A DNA stretch of 64,000 bases from Flavobacterium yafengii (GCF_030010375.1 NZ_JASCRY010000001.1:1-64000), one strand, 5' to 3'; counted from the first letter of the stretch, positions 37,642-47,300 are shown. Translations and numbers: made by a program. Notes: a model not told the origin generated them from the sequence alone.

Positions 37642-37647
37642 CAACAT
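37567..37647 (-). CDS. pheA leader peptide, rich in Phe and Tyr
   Basis: 26-residue open frame. Residues 6-16 read FYFSNSYYFFW: four Phe, three Tyr and one Trp out of eleven. It lies between a strong promoter and an intrinsic terminator, directly upstream of prephenate dehydratase. The early segment of the antiterminator pairing lies in its last third (codons for Arg-Asp-Cys). This is the layout of pheL-type attenuation, in which slow translation of aromatic codons permits readthrough. The sequence differs entirely from enterobacterial pheL, so convergent origin is likely. Confidence 0.85.
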   Translation of the reverse strand: MLNNRFYFSNSYYFFWKVERDCCMVI

Positions 37648-37676
37648 GCTGTCGCTTTTTTGTATTAATTTCTATG

Positions 37677-37707
37677 CAAATGTAGGACATATTTTAACCC
37701 AACCAAA
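37677..37707 (-). promoter_or_regulatory. promoter of the aromatic operon
   Basis: The minus strand has TTTG (37704-37707), a 19-base spacer and TACATTTG (37677-37684), exact consensus elements. It sits about 30 bases before the leader peptide ATG. Confidence 0.85.
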
Positions 37708-37816
37708 AAAAACGTTTGATTATATGTAACAAAAAAAGAATTCTTTGTGAAAACTACTTTTTATTACAAAATACCTAAAAAAGAGACTTCTAACCTACCG
37801 CTTATTACCGATTTCT

Positions 37817-37855
37817 AAATGCTTTTTTCAACTAATTCTAGCTCAAAAAGCATTT
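37817..37855 (-). terminator. hairpin at the end of the symporter gene
   Basis: Perfect 11-base arms (37817-37827 and 37845-37855) overlap the stop codon of the dicarboxylate symporter gene. The T-tract is inside the stem rather than after it, so termination strength is uncertain. Confidence 0.5.
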
Positions 37856-39107
37856 AAGCGGTTAAATTCGCCGAAAGCCATTTTTTTCCTTCAGAAATTC
37901 GGGTTACTACCATCGCCGAAACCAAATCGCCATTCGCATTCAATAATGTCGCCATAGGATCAACCAAAGTCCCCACAATCATTGCCGCTGGAAGTGCCTG
38001 CTCCATTGGAAATCCATAAACGGTTATCGCAAGAATTTCTCCTATATAACCTCCATTTGGAATTCCGCCCTCGACTACCGAAACAATTACAGTAATTCCT
38101 AACGCCATCAGCAACGTATTTGGATCTGTGAAATCTTTACCAAACATGGCAAAAATAACCGCAATTTTTATAATGGACGACATACTCGAACCATCTTTAT
38201 GCAAAGGTGCACCAAGTGGAATAACAACATTCCTGATATGACTTGGGATATTCATTTGTTCAGCTCCTTCCAAATTGGCAGGAATTGTTGCAATGCTGCT
38301 GCAAGTTCCCAATGCCGTTAATGAAGGCGTAATATTATTTTTCCAAAATACTTTAAATCCTAATTTTCCTCCAGCGATAAAAGCGTACAAACTAAAAAAT
38401 ACGACAAAGTAAAAAGCGCAAACTGCATAATAAAGTCCCAAAGGTTTCGCATAAGCGCCAAATAATTGCGGTCCAAAAATTCCAACTTGATACGCAAAAT
38501 AAGCACCCAAACCTATTGGAGCCGTTTTCATGATTATGTGCAACAATTGTTTCATCACTTCATTCCCTGAATTCAGGAACCTACTAAAATCCTTTCCTTT
38601 TTCTCCTGAGCGTAAAGCTGCAAATCCTATTAGAAATGAAAAAATAATTAATGCCAACATACTTTTTCGAGAAAGCAGTTCATAAAAATCCCCTGCTGTG
38701 AGCAATTGGGTAATTTGTGATCCTGCAGTACCACTTTGAATACTTTCCAAAGGAAATTTAGAAATGATGATATCTTGATGAATAGGAAAAAGTAATACTC
38801 CAACAATCATTAATAGTGCCGAAATAAGCACAGTGCTTAAAAACACACCAATAACAATTACAAATAATTTCCCGAGTTTCTCTGATTTTTCTAAATTGGC
38901 AATCGAAGATGCAATCGTAAAAAATATCAACGGTATAATTGCTGTAAACAATAAATTCAGAAATATATCGCCCAAAGGCTTAATCACTTCTACTCCTTTT
39001 CCAAAAACTAAACCCAATATACTTCCTGCCAGAATTCCGCCAAGTAGCAATAAAATACTTTTGTAGTTTTTCAAGAAACTGCCCGATTGTGTATTTTTCA
39101 AATTCAT
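37854..39107 (-). CDS. dicarboxylate/amino acid:cation symporter (DAACS)
   Basis: 417 residues with about eight membrane helices. Family hallmarks seen are PLIFFTIASSIANL near residues 58-71, the serine-rich reentrant loop in LTALGTCSSIATIPA, GAPLHKDGSSM and the C-terminal VDPMATLLNANGD. It takes up glutamate, aspartate or C4-dicarboxylates with Na+ or H+; which one cannot be told. Single gene. Confidence 0.92.
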   Translation of the reverse strand: MNLKNTQSGSFLKNYKSILLLLGGILAGSILGLVFGKGVEVIKPLGDIFLNLLFTAIIPLIFFTIASSIANLEKSEKLGKLFVIVIGVFLSTVLISALLMIVGVLLFPIHQDIIISKFPLESIQSGTAGSQITQLLTAGDFYELLSRKSMLALIIFSFLIGFAALRSGEKGKDFSRFLNSGNEVMKQLLHIIMKTAPIGLGAYFAYQVGIFGPQLFGAYAKPLGLYYAVCAFYFVVFFSLYAFIAGGKLGFKVFWKNNITPSLTALGTCSSIATIPANLEGAEQMNIPSHIRNVVIPLGAPLHKDGSSMSSIIKIAVIFAMFGKDFTDPNTLLMALGITVIVSVVEGGIPNGGYIGEILAITVYGFPMEQALPAAMIVGTLVDPMATLLNANGDLVSAMVVTRISEGKKWLSANLTA

Positions 39108-39230
39108 ATCTATATAGTTTATGGTAAATATATAAATCTAAAATAGAATATCATCCCGCTTTGTAAAACTTTGACAAAGGTCTTTTTAGCTATTGGCTAC
39201 AAAAAACAATAAATCAATACTTTTTCTGTT

Positions 39231-39238
39231 TACTTTTG
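39231..39238 (+). promoter_or_regulatory. -7 promoter element of gldA
   Basis: TACTTTTG at 39231-39238 matches TAnnTTTG, 16 bases before the start codon, implying a very short leader. Confidence 0.5.
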
Positions 39239-39254
39239 CAACAAATAAAATTCC

Positions 39255-40151
39255 ATGTCAATAGAAGTTACTAATATATCCAAAAGCTACGGTGCCCAAA
39301 AAGCACTGGATAACATTTCATTCTCGATTAATAAAGGAGAAATTGTTGGTTTTTTAGGTCCAAATGGAGCCGGAAAATCGACTTTAATGAAAATATTGAC
39401 CACGTATATTAATGCTGATGAAGGTTCTGCAATTGTAAATGGAAACGATGTAAACACCCAACAAAAAGCCGTTCAGCTTTCCATTGGCTATTTACCGGAA
39501 CACAATCCGTTGTACTTGGATTTATATGTACGTGAATATTTAGCTTTTAACGCTGACGTGTATAAAGTAGCTAAATCTAGAATTGAAGAAGTAATCCAAT
39601 TGACTGGTTTAAGTGCCGAAAGTCATAAAAAAATAAGTCAATTGTCCAAAGGATATCGTCAACGCGTGGGACTTGCCAATGCTTTATTACACAATCCTGA
39701 TGTTTTGATTCTCGATGAACCAACAACTGGTTTAGATCCAAACCAATTGATGGAAATTCGTAATGTGATTAAAAACGTAGGGAAAGACAAAACCGTTTTC
39801 CTTTCTACACACATTATGCAGGAAGTCGAAGCCATTTGTGACCGCGTTATTATCATCAATAACGGTAAAATTGTTACCGACAAAAAACTAAACAACTTAA
39901 TTTCCGAAGACAAGGAACAAGTTATCGAAGTAGAATTTGATTTTAAAATAGAGGAACAAGCCATTGCCAAAATCGAAAATCTTGTTTCTTATAAAAATAC
40001 GCACGATATGATTTGGGAATTGACTTTCAAAGCCGATAAAGACATGCGTCCGGCAGTTTTTGATTTTGCCAATGCCAATGGTTTAAAAACATTGCAGCTC
40101 AATCAGAAAAATAAAAACTTAGAGGCCGTATTTAGAGAGATTACGAAGTAG
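39255..40151 (+). CDS. gldA: gliding motility ABC transporter ATP-binding protein GldA
   Basis: 298 residues, ABC ATPase. Walker A is GPNGAGKST near residues 36-44, the signature LSKGYRQRVGLANAL near 134-148 and Walker B ILDEPTTGLDP near 155-165, followed by a GldA-type C-terminal extension of about 80 residues. GldA is needed with GldF and GldG for gliding in Flavobacterium; those partners are not in this window. Single gene ended by a strong terminator. Confidence 0.9.
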   Translation: MSIEVTNISKSYGAQKALDNISFSINKGEIVGFLGPNGAGKSTLMKILTTYINADEGSAIVNGNDVNTQQKAVQLSIGYLPEHNPLYLDLYVREYLAFNADVYKVAKSRIEEVIQLTGLSAESHKKISQLSKGYRQRVGLANALLHNPDVLILDEPTTGLDPNQLMEIRNVIKNVGKDKTVFLSTHIMQEVEAICDRVIIINNGKIVTDKKLNNLISEDKEQVIEVEFDFKIEEQAIAKIENLVSYKNTHDMIWELTFKADKDMRPAVFDFANANGLKTLQLNQKNKNLEAVFREITK

Positions 40152-40162
40152 TTTAAAACTAA

Positions 40163-40200
40163 AAAAAGCTCGTTTAAAATCAATTTTAAACGAGCTTTTT
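40163..40200. terminator. bidirectional terminator
   Basis: Perfect 17-base arms (40163-40179 and 40184-40200) with a TCAA loop between the convergent gldA and metF genes. Confidence 0.95.
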
Positions 40201-40220
40201 TATGAAATACGATTGGGGAA

Positions 40221-41177
40221 TTAAAAAACCTTACTCGCTATTTGTCGAATATTTTCTGATTTTCCCATAGAATAATAATGTAACACAGGAACTCCGGCTG
40301 CTTTCAATTCTAATGATTGTTGAATCGCCCACTCTATCCCCACTTGTCTGATGTCAGCATTATTTTTACAATGATCAACCGCATGAATTAAATCTTCTGG
40401 CAAATCGATTCTGAAAATTTGCGGTAATACTTGCAAATGTCTTTTTACGGCAATGGGCTTAATCCCTGGAATAATAGGAACCGTAATTCCCATTTCTCTT
40501 GCTTTGGCAACAAACTCAAAGTATTTAGCATTATCAAAAAACATTTGTGTCACCACGTAATCAGCACCGGCATCCACTTTTTCTTTCAATCTTTTTAAAT
40601 CGGATTGTAAGGACGGAGACTCCAAATGTTTCTCTGGATATCCCGCAACTCCAATACAAAAATTGGCTTTATTATCAACATCCATTACATCGTGCAGGTA
40701 TTTTCCACAATTCAATTGATTGATTTGTTTCACCAAATCAACTGCAAAATCATTCCCTCCCTGTTTCGGAATAAAATATTGCTCGTCTTTCATCGCATCA
40801 CCACGCAAAGCCATCACATTATCAATTCCTAAATAATGACAATCAACTAATAAATATTCGGTTTCTTCTTTGGTAAAACCACCGCAAAGCACATGAGGAA
40901 CTGTATCTACATTATATTTATGTTTTATGGAAGCACAAATCCCAAGTGTTCCAGGTCGCATTCTAGTCAGTTTCTTATCTAGTAAGCCATTGCCTTTATC
41001 CACATAAATATACTCTTCGCGAGAAGTAGTTACGTCTATAAATGGCGGTTTGAACTCCATCAACGGATCAATATTATCGTATAATTCCTGAATGCTTTTC
41101 CCTTTTTGAGGCGGAATAATTTCGAAGGAGAATAAAGTTTCTCCTTTTGCGTGTTCTATATGTTGTGTTACTTTCAT
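40221..41177 (-). CDS. metF: methylenetetrahydrofolate reductase
   Basis: 318 residues, FAD TIM barrel reducing methylene-THF to methyl-THF, the methyl donor of MetH. FSFEIIPPQKGKSIQEL, DVTTSREEY and VTQMFFDNAKYFEF with PIIPGIKPI are typical. 81 bases after metH C-terminal gene and same strand, so probably under the same SAM-I riboswitch. Confidence 0.95.
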   Translation of the reverse strand: MKVTQHIEHAKGETLFSFEIIPPQKGKSIQELYDNIDPLMEFKPPFIDVTTSREEYIYVDKGNGLLDKKLTRMRPGTLGICASIKHKYNVDTVPHVLCGGFTKEETEYLLVDCHYLGIDNVMALRGDAMKDEQYFIPKQGGNDFAVDLVKQINQLNCGKYLHDVMDVDNKANFCIGVAGYPEKHLESPSLQSDLKRLKEKVDAGADYVVTQMFFDNAKYFEFVAKAREMGITVPIIPGIKPIAVKRHLQVLPQIFRIDLPEDLIHAVDHCKNNADIRQVGIEWAIQQSLELKAAGVPVLHYYSMGKSENIRQIASKVF

Positions 41178-41225
41178 TTTAAGTCTTAAGGTTTGAATGT
41201 CAAAAGACGAAAGTCACGTCCTTTG

Positions 41226-41252
41226 GACTTTATGACTTTTGACTTTATGACT
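41226..41252. repeat. GACTTT simple repeat between metH and metF
   Basis: Four GACT motifs are spaced 8, 7 and 8 bases (41226, 41234, 41241, 41249), in the 81-base spacer. A similar tract lies at 2896-2922. Confidence 0.6.
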
Positions 41253-41258
41253 GTGTTT

Positions 41259-43937
41259 TTAATCTGCAATATTTGGGTTCAGCCATTTCATGGCTACTTC
41301 GGTCGAAACACTTCTTCGTTTGGCATAATCAATAACTTGGTCTTCTTTTATTTTTCCAAGTCCAAAATACTTGCTTTCCGGATTCCCAAAATAATAACCT
41401 GATACCGATGAAGCTGGCCACATCGCCATACTTTCCGTTAAAGTCACTCCTATTTCTTGTTCTACATTAAGTAATTTCCAAATCGTAGGTTTTTCTAAAT
41501 GGTCTGGACAAGCGGGATATCCTGGTGCCGGACGAATTCCTTTATAAACCTCTTCAATCATTGCCTCTGTACTTAAATTTTCATCAGCAGCATAACCCCA
41601 AATTTCCTTACGGATTCTTTCGTGAAGGTATTCGGCAAAAGCTTCTGCAAAACGATCTGCCAATGCTTTCACCATAATCGAATTATAATCATCCAAATCT
41701 CTTTCAAATTCAGCTGCCCATTCGTCAACACCAAAACCGGTCGTTACACAAAACGCACCCATATAATCCTTTTTACCACTGTCTTTCGGAGCAATAAAAT
41801 CCGACAATGCAATATTTGGAGCACCTTTGGTTTTTTGTGATTGCTGACGCAAAGTCAAGAATTTCTCTAATACTTTTCCACTTTCATCACTCAATTCAAT
41901 ATCATCATCATTCACTTGATTCGCAGGAAAAATTCCGTAAATTCCTTTGGCAGTCAATTTCTTTTCTTTCAAAATAACGTCCAACATTTCTTTGGCATCC
42001 GCAAAAACAGAAGTAGCTTGTTCTCCAACAACATTATCAGTAAGAATCGCCGGATATTTTCCGAACAATTCCCATGTTCTAAAAAACGGTGTCCAGTCAA
42101 TATACGGAACCAAAACATCCAAATTGACTTCGATTGTTTTTGTTCCAATAAAATTAGGTTTCATTGGATTGTAATTTTCCCAATCTAATTTCAGTTTATT
42201 GACACGAGCTTGCTCAATAGTCAAGAAATTTTTGTCGCGTGAACGATTCAAAAATGTCTCTCTAAAAGCATCATATTCTGCTCTGATGTCACTTGCATAT
42301 ATTTTTTTCTCACTGTTCAACAAATTTCCGGCAACCGTTACGGCTCTCGAAGCATCATTTACGTGAATAACAGTTTCTCTATATTGTGGTGCAATTTTTA
42401 CGGCAGTGTGCGCTCGTGAAGTGGTTGCTCCACCAATCATCACTGGAATTTTTATGTTTCTTTTATCTAATTCCTTAGCCAAATACACCATTTCATCAAG
42501 TGACGGTGTTATCAATCCGCTTAATCCAATAATATCAACGTTGTGTTCTATAGCTGCAGCGATAATTTTCTCAGGCGCAACCATGACACCTAAATCAATG
42601 ATTTCATAATTGTTACAAGCCAAAACAACTGAAACAATATTTTTTCCAATATCGTGTACGTCGCCTTTTACCGTTGCCATTAATATACGACCTGCAAAAC
42701 TCGAAACACCATCTTTTTCGGCTTCAATAAATGGCAATAAATAAGCTACTGCCTTTTTCATTACACGCGCTGATTTCACCACTTGTGGTAAAAACATTTT
42801 TCCCGAACCAAATAAATCTCCAACGACATTCATTCCTGCCATTAGGTTGATTTCGATTACTTCGATAGGTTTTGTTGCTGCCTGTCTCGCTTCTTCTACA
42901 TCAATTTCTATAAATTCATCGACTCCTTTTACTAACGAGTGTGTCAATCGTTCCTGAATAGTTCCTGAACGCCATTCTTGAACTGCTTTTTCATTACTCT
43001 TGACATCTCCTTTTACATTTTCAGCAAAGTCCAACAATCTTTCGGTTGCATCATCGCGACGGTTTAGAATTACATCTTCAACTCGTTCTAAAAGATCTTT
43101 TGGAATTTCGTCGTAAATGGAAAGCATTTCCGGATTCACGATTCCCATTGTCATACCATGTTGAATCGCATGGTACAAAAACACCGAGTGCATCGCTTCT
43201 CGAACCGTGTCATTTCCCCTAAACGAAAAAGAAACATTACTTACACCACCACTAATGTGTGCATGAGGAAGATTTTCACGAACCCATTTGGTTCCTCTAA
43301 AGAAATCCAATGCGTTCAAGCGGTGTTCTTCCATACCTGTTGCCACTGGGAATATATTTAAATCGAAAATGATGTCTTGCGGAGGAAAACCCACTTTGTT
43401 TACCAAAATATCATACGAACGTTGGCAAATTTCTATTCGGCGTTCGTAATTATCAGCTTGTCCAGTTTCATCAAAAGCCATAATAATTGCCGCAGCTCCG
43501 TAGCGTTTAATCAATTTAGCATGATGAATGAATTGCTCTTCTCCTTCTTTCAAAGAAATAGAATTTACGACACTCTTTCCTTGAACTACTTTTAGTCCCG
43601 CTTCAATAATATCCCACTTCGAGCTGTCAATCATGATTGGAACTCTTGAAATATCTGGTTCAGCAGCGATCAAATTCAGGAATTTTGTCATGGCATATTC
43701 GCCATCGAGCATTCCTTCATCCATATTAATATCGATGATTTGTGCGCCACCTTCCACTTGCTCTTTAGCAATGCTAAGTGCCTCTTCGTATTTTTCTTCC
43801 TTGATTAATCGAAGGAATTTTCTAGAACCTGTTACATTCGTACGTTCACCAATATTCACAAAAACGCTTTCCGGCGTAATGATTAAAGGCTCTAATCCCG
43901 ATAATACAAGGTTTCTTCTAGTTTCTGCTTGTGCCAT
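41259..43937 (-). CDS. metH: cobalamin-dependent methionine synthase, folate/B12/activation domains
   Basis: 892 residues. Pterin-binding domain near 1-270 ([16 protein letters not shown]), B12 cap and Rossmann domains near 330-560 with the cobalt-ligand motif [11 protein letters not shown] near 421-431, and the SAM-dependent reactivation domain near 620-890 ([12 protein letters not shown]). It lacks the homocysteine-binding domain of one-chain MetH, which is encoded by the gene 169 bases upstream. Both parts are complete, so this is a genuine split rather than a frameshift. Confidence 0.95.
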   Translation of the reverse strand: MAQAETRRNLVLSGLEPLIITPESVFVNIGERTNVTGSRKFLRLIKEEKYEEALSIAKEQVEGGAQIIDINMDEGMLDGEYAMTKFLNLIAAEPDISRVPIMIDSSKWDIIEAGLKVVQGKSVVNSISLKEGEEQFIHHAKLIKRYGAAAIIMAFDETGQADNYERRIEICQRSYDILVNKVGFPPQDIIFDLNIFPVATGMEEHRLNALDFFRGTKWVRENLPHAHISGGVSNVSFSFRGNDTVREAMHSVFLYHAIQHGMTMGIVNPEMLSIYDEIPKDLLERVEDVILNRRDDATERLLDFAENVKGDVKSNEKAVQEWRSGTIQERLTHSLVKGVDEFIEIDVEEARQAATKPIEVIEINLMAGMNVVGDLFGSGKMFLPQVVKSARVMKKAVAYLLPFIEAEKDGVSSFAGRILMATVKGDVHDIGKNIVSVVLACNNYEIIDLGVMVAPEKIIAAAIEHNVDIIGLSGLITPSLDEMVYLAKELDKRNIKIPVMIGGATTSRAHTAVKIAPQYRETVIHVNDASRAVTVAGNLLNSEKKIYASDIRAEYDAFRETFLNRSRDKNFLTIEQARVNKLKLDWENYNPMKPNFIGTKTIEVNLDVLVPYIDWTPFFRTWELFGKYPAILTDNVVGEQATSVFADAKEMLDVILKEKKLTAKGIYGIFPANQVNDDDIELSDESGKVLEKFLTLRQQSQKTKGAPNIALSDFIAPKDSGKKDYMGAFCVTTGFGVDEWAAEFERDLDDYNSIMVKALADRFAEAFAEYLHERIRKEIWGYAADENLSTEAMIEEVYKGIRPAPGYPACPDHLEKPTIWKLLNVEQEIGVTLTESMAMWPASSVSGYYFGNPESKYFGLGKIKEDQVIDYAKRRSVSTEVAMKWLNPNIAD

Positions 43938-44010
43938 TTTTATTTTGTTTGATCCTTCACGATTTCAGCAAACGTTCAGGTTTCGTATATCTTATTATTA
44001 TTTTGGGCGT

Positions 44011-44100
44011 GACCCAAAAAGGGTCGGGCTATTCGCTGCAAGTCCTCGCTCTTCCTTCGTCAGGCTGTTGGCTTTTCGCTGCTATCCCTCACGCGGGCAT
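44011..44100 (-). repeat. dispersed hairpin repeat, copy B, between the two metH genes
   Basis: On the minus strand it begins GCGTGAGGGATAGCAGCG and ends AGCCCGACCC followed by a perfect GACCC/GGGTC hairpin. These ends match copy A at 22.8 kb while the middle differs. It starts 6 bases after the metH1 stop codon and fills most of the spacer. Confidence 0.65.
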
Positions 44101-44106
44101 CCTTGG

Positions 44107-45108
44107 TTACATTGTTGCTGTTGATGCTCTAGGTTTATAATCCTTGGCAATATCAGCAATCAACTTGATGTGCTCTGGCGTTGTTCCGCAACAACCACCT
44201 ATGATATTGACTAAATTATCGTCTAAATAGCTTTTAATTTGTGCTTGCATTTCTTGCGGTGTTTCATCGTATTCTCCAAAAGCATTTGGCAATCCTGCAT
44301 TAGGATGTGCCGATACATTGAACGAAGTATTTTGTGACAAAGTTTGCAAATAAGGCTTCAGCAAATCAGCTCCTAAAGCACAATTGAAACCTACACTCAA
44401 CAACGGAATATGCGAAACTGAAACTAAAAAAGCCTCAACAGTTTGACCTGAAAGTGTTCTTCCTGATGCATCTGTAATGGTTCCGGAAACCATGATTGGA
44501 ATATCGATATTGCGTTCGTCTTTGACTTCTTCAATGGCGAAAAGTGCGGCCTTTGCATTTAACGTGTCGAAAATAGTTTCTACTAAAAGTAAATCACTTC
44601 CTCCGTCTATCAACGCTTCTACTTGTTGTTTGTAAGCAATGCGCAAATCATCGAAAGTTACGGCTCTGTAACCCGGATCATTTACATCTGGAGACATGCT
44701 CGCCGTTCTGTTTGTTGGCCCTATTGAACCTGCTACAAAACGAGGTTTATCAGGATTTTTAGCTGTAAATTCATCGGCTACTTCACGGGCGATTCTTGCC
44801 GATTCGTAGTTGAGTTCGTACACCAAATCTTCAAGATGGTAATCAGCCATTCCGATAGTAGTTCCAGAAAAAGTATTGGTTTCAACAATATCCGCTCCTG
44901 CTTCAAAATAAGCTGCGTGAACGGCACGAATCGCTTGTGGTTGCGTTAATGACAATAAATCGTTGTTCCCTTTTAAGGAATGTGGAAAATCTTTGAAACG
45001 TTCTCCTCGAAAATCTTCTTCAGAAAAATTGTAGCGTTGCAACATGGTTCCCATTGCTCCATCGAGAATGAGTATGTTTTTTTTGATGGCTTCTTGAATA
45101 CTTGACAT
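44107..45108 (-). CDS. metH: homocysteine S-methyltransferase domain of split MetH
   Basis: 333 residues, the Zn-dependent homocysteine-binding barrel. [19 protein letters not shown] starts it. Ligand cysteines are in GFNCALG near residue 241 and GGCCGTT near 310. Works with the 892-residue product of the next gene. Preceded by a long leader with a SAM-I riboswitch. Confidence 0.95.
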   Translation of the reverse strand: MSSIQEAIKKNILILDGAMGTMLQRYNFSEEDFRGERFKDFPHSLKGNNDLLSLTQPQAIRAVHAAYFEAGADIVETNTFSGTTIGMADYHLEDLVYELNYESARIAREVADEFTAKNPDKPRFVAGSIGPTNRTASMSPDVNDPGYRAVTFDDLRIAYKQQVEALIDGGSDLLLVETIFDTLNAKAALFAIEEVKDERNIDIPIMVSGTITDASGRTLSGQTVEAFLVSVSHIPLLSVGFNCALGADLLKPYLQTLSQNTSFNVSAHPNAGLPNAFGEYDETPQEMQAQIKSYLDDNLVNIIGGCCGTTPEHIKLIADIAKDYKPRASTATM

Positions 45109-45177
45109 TTTATTTTTTTTGAATTGTTGTGTTTTAATGGTTAAAATGAAACCAAAAAATCACAAATTTTTACTCTT

Positions 45178-45262
45178 TAGCCCCGATTGAAGTGGAAATC
45201 CTTTTTGTTTTTTTCTTTAAAAAACAAAAAGATTGCAACGCAAAGCGGGAACGTTAATGGCA
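45178..45262 (+). repeat. dispersed hairpin repeat, copy C, in the metH leader
   Basis: GATTGAAGTGGAAATCC is followed by perfect 13-base arms (45201-45213 and 45219-45231) enclosing TCTTT, then GATTGCAACGCAAAGCGGG. Copy A has the same flank and the same TCTTT loop with a different arm sequence. It lies inside the transcribed leader between riboswitch and metH start. Confidence 0.65.
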
Positions 45263-45345
45263 GAAAAAAGCCAATTATTCGCTCTAAAAAAATATCGATA
45301 TGTTGTCAAGAAAAGGTTTGAGAAATACTAAGTGAGTATTCGTGT

Positions 45346-45461
45346 GTTATCTATCTTAGATACTGAAACTGGTTCTGTATAAAGTAGAATGTAGCACCTT
45401 CTTTAAAGATAAAGGGTTGCTAAGGTTTCATTGGGTCTTTCCCTCCGCCTTTCGTGATAAC
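45346..45461 (-). promoter_or_regulatory. SAM-I (S-box) riboswitch of metH-metF
   Basis: The minus strand starts GTTATC, which pairs with the terminal GATAAC (P1). It contains GAAAGGCGGAGGGAAAGACC, then CAATGAAACCTTAGCAACC and GAAGGTGCTACATTCTAC, the conserved S-box segments. The aptamer ends 237 bases before the metH start, so the expression platform is not adjacent to the start codon; I could not identify a convincing terminator. Confidence 0.92.
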
Positions 45462-45496
45462 TTTCAATAAATATATGAACAGTGCAAAGTAAAGAC

Positions 45497-45528
45497 ATAG
45501 CGCTAATACTTGCAAGTATTAGCGCTAT
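45497..45528. terminator. perfect 32-base palindrome, terminator of fnr-like gene
   Basis: Arms 45497-45512 and 45513-45528 are exactly complementary. On the minus strand, the side of the fnr-like gene, the downstream T-richness is modest; on the plus strand a TTTTTT follows. The -33 element of the metH leader promoter probably lies within this palindrome, with TACTTTG just beyond it near 45485-45491. Confidence 0.7.
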
Positions 45529-45555
45529 ATTTTTTAACTAGTTTTTATTAAGTTG

Positions 45556-46608
45556 TTAAACTATGGCTTTCACCACGGCTTTTGGAGCTTCTTTACGAGT
45601 TCCGTCAAATCCGTCAACACCAGAAACTGTAGTATATTTCAATACGTATTTCTTACCTGGATTGATGATTTGGTAGGCTGCCTGACACATTAATGTTGCT
45701 TCGTGGAAACCACAAAGAATCAATTTCAGTTTTCCCGGATAGGTATTTACGTCACCAATGGCAAAAATCCCTGGAATGTTCGTTTGGTAATCCAAAGCAT
45801 TATTTACTTTGATGGCATTTTTTTCAATGTCTAATCCCCAGTCTCCGATAGGACCTAATTTTGGTGTTAATCCAAAAAGTGGAATAAAATAATCCGTCGC
45901 AATGGTTCTATGTGCGCCATTTTCCTCAATATCAATTGACTCTAAATGTTCAGCTCCATTCAAACCAACTACTTCTGCCGGCGTAATCATTTTTATTTTT
46001 CCTGAGTTCTTCAATTCTTGTACTTTTTCTACAGAATCTAAAGCGCCTCTAAATTCGTTTCTACGGTGAATCAAAGTCACCTCAGAAGCAACATTCGACA
46101 AGAAAATACTCCAGTCCAAAGCAGAATCTCCTCCTCCGGCGATTACTACTTTTTTGTCTCTGAATTTTTCCGGGTTTTTGATGAAGTATTTGATTCCTTT
46201 ATCTTCGTAAAATTCGATGTCTTCGATTAATGGTTTTCTTGGTTCAAAACTTCCTAAACCACCTGCAATTGCTACCACAGGAGCATGGAATTTTTTCCCT
46301 TTATTAGAAGTCACAATAAAACTTCCGTCTTCTTGTTTTTCAATCGTTTCAGCACGTTCTCCCAGCGTGAATCCCGGTTCGAACTGCTTGATTTGTTCCA
46401 TTAGATTATCTACCAAATCTCCGGCTAATACTTCCGGGAAACCTGGGATATCATAAATAGGTTTTTTGGGATATAATTCAGATAATTGCCCGCCTGCTTG
46501 TGGCAAAGCATCCAGAATATGACATTTCAGTTTTAACAATCCTGCTTCAAAAACTGCAAATAAACCTGTTGGTCCGGCTCCTATTATAAGTATGTCTGTT
46601 TTAATCAT
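45556..46608 (-). CDS. ferredoxin-NADP+ reductase-like flavoprotein (YumC type)
   Basis: 350 residues from the ATG at 46608 (MIKTDILIIGAGPTGLF); an in-frame start upstream adds an unlikely tail. FAD motif at the N-terminus, NADPH motif VVIAGGGDSALDW near residue 153, and FAIGDVNTYPGKLKLI near 290. Thioredoxin-reductase-like fold but no CxxC, hence FNR2/YumC rather than TrxB. As last gene after sir-cobA-cysG it likely provides electrons, via ferredoxin, for sulfite reduction. Confidence 0.88.
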   Translation of the reverse strand: MIKTDILIIGAGPTGLFAVFEAGLLKLKCHILDALPQAGGQLSELYPKKPIYDIPGFPEVLAGDLVDNLMEQIKQFEPGFTLGERAETIEKQEDGSFIVTSNKGKKFHAPVVAIAGGLGSFEPRKPLIEDIEFYEDKGIKYFIKNPEKFRDKKVVIAGGGDSALDWSIFLSNVASEVTLIHRRNEFRGALDSVEKVQELKNSGKIKMITPAEVVGLNGAEHLESIDIEENGAHRTIATDYFIPLFGLTPKLGPIGDWGLDIEKNAIKVNNALDYQTNIPGIFAIGDVNTYPGKLKLILCGFHEATLMCQAAYQIINPGKKYVLKYTTVSGVDGFDGTRKEAPKAVVKAIV

Positions 46609-46716
46609 TTTTTTATTCTTTATGTAATGTAATTGTGCTAAACTATTTAATTGCAAATTAACGATTGATTTTTACGACTTTAAATGATAAATATCATTCG
46701 TTATTTTGCTCTGCTT

Positions 46717-47298
46717 TTATTCTTTATTTTTTAATGCTTCGGTGATTTCATTCATTTTTTGTACTTTTTCTTCGAAATTTCCTTTTAGTGTCTTGCGATA
46801 TTCATTTAGGTTTTCGACCATTTTATTGATATCGTCTGGAATGATTTCTTCAAAAAACTCCCGTAATCTTTTGGCAGTTGTCGGTGATTTTCCGTTGGTC
46901 GAAATAGCGATTTTGACATTCCCTTTGGTTACAATTCCGCCCAAATAATAATCACATAAATCTGGTGTATCAGCAATGTTACAAATCAAATATCTTTTTC
47001 GAGACAAATCAAATACGCGTTTATTGACTTTCAAATCATCGGTACAAGCTATAACCATGTGGCGTTTTTTCAACATTTTTTTCTTGAACTTGACTTTAGT
47101 CAATTTCACCGAAGGATGTCTTTCCACCAACTCTTCCAGTTCTGGCAAAAACCTTGGCGCCACCACCTCAACATTCGCGTTTGGACTCGATTTCAACATG
47201 AAAGATAATTTTTCTAAACCCACATTTCCTCCACCTACAATCAACACATTCAGGTTTTGTAGTTTTAAAAAAACAGGATATAATTCATTTCTTTCCAT
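46717..47298 (-). CDS. cysG: precorrin-2 dehydrogenase / sirohydrochlorin ferrochelatase domain protein
   Basis: 193 residues, matching the N-terminal (Met8-like) half of CysG: NAD motif LIVGGGNVGLEKL, then SRKRYLICNIADTPDLCDYY and IAISTNGKSPTTAKRLREF. It oxidises precorrin-2 and inserts iron to make sirohaem. It starts 2 bases after the cobA stop; together the two genes do the job of a full CysG. Confidence 0.92.
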   Translation of the reverse strand: MERNELYPVFLKLQNLNVLIVGGGNVGLEKLSFMLKSSPNANVEVVAPRFLPELEELVERHPSVKLTKVKFKKKMLKKRHMVIACTDDLKVNKRVFDLSRKRYLICNIADTPDLCDYYLGGIVTKGNVKIAISTNGKSPTTAKRLREFFEEIIPDDINKMVENLNEYRKTLKGNFEEKVQKMNEITEALKNKE

Positions 47299-47300
47299 TC

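Noticed and set aside
43633..44124. Plus-strand frame of 163 codons spanning metH start, repeat copy B and metH1 end
   Set aside because: It crosses two firmly identified genes antisense, has no family similarity, and its composition reflects the repeat.
41259..45108. MetH as a frameshifted pseudogene
   Set aside because: Both parts have own start and stop, complete domains, and a real spacer; split MetH is a plausible functional form.
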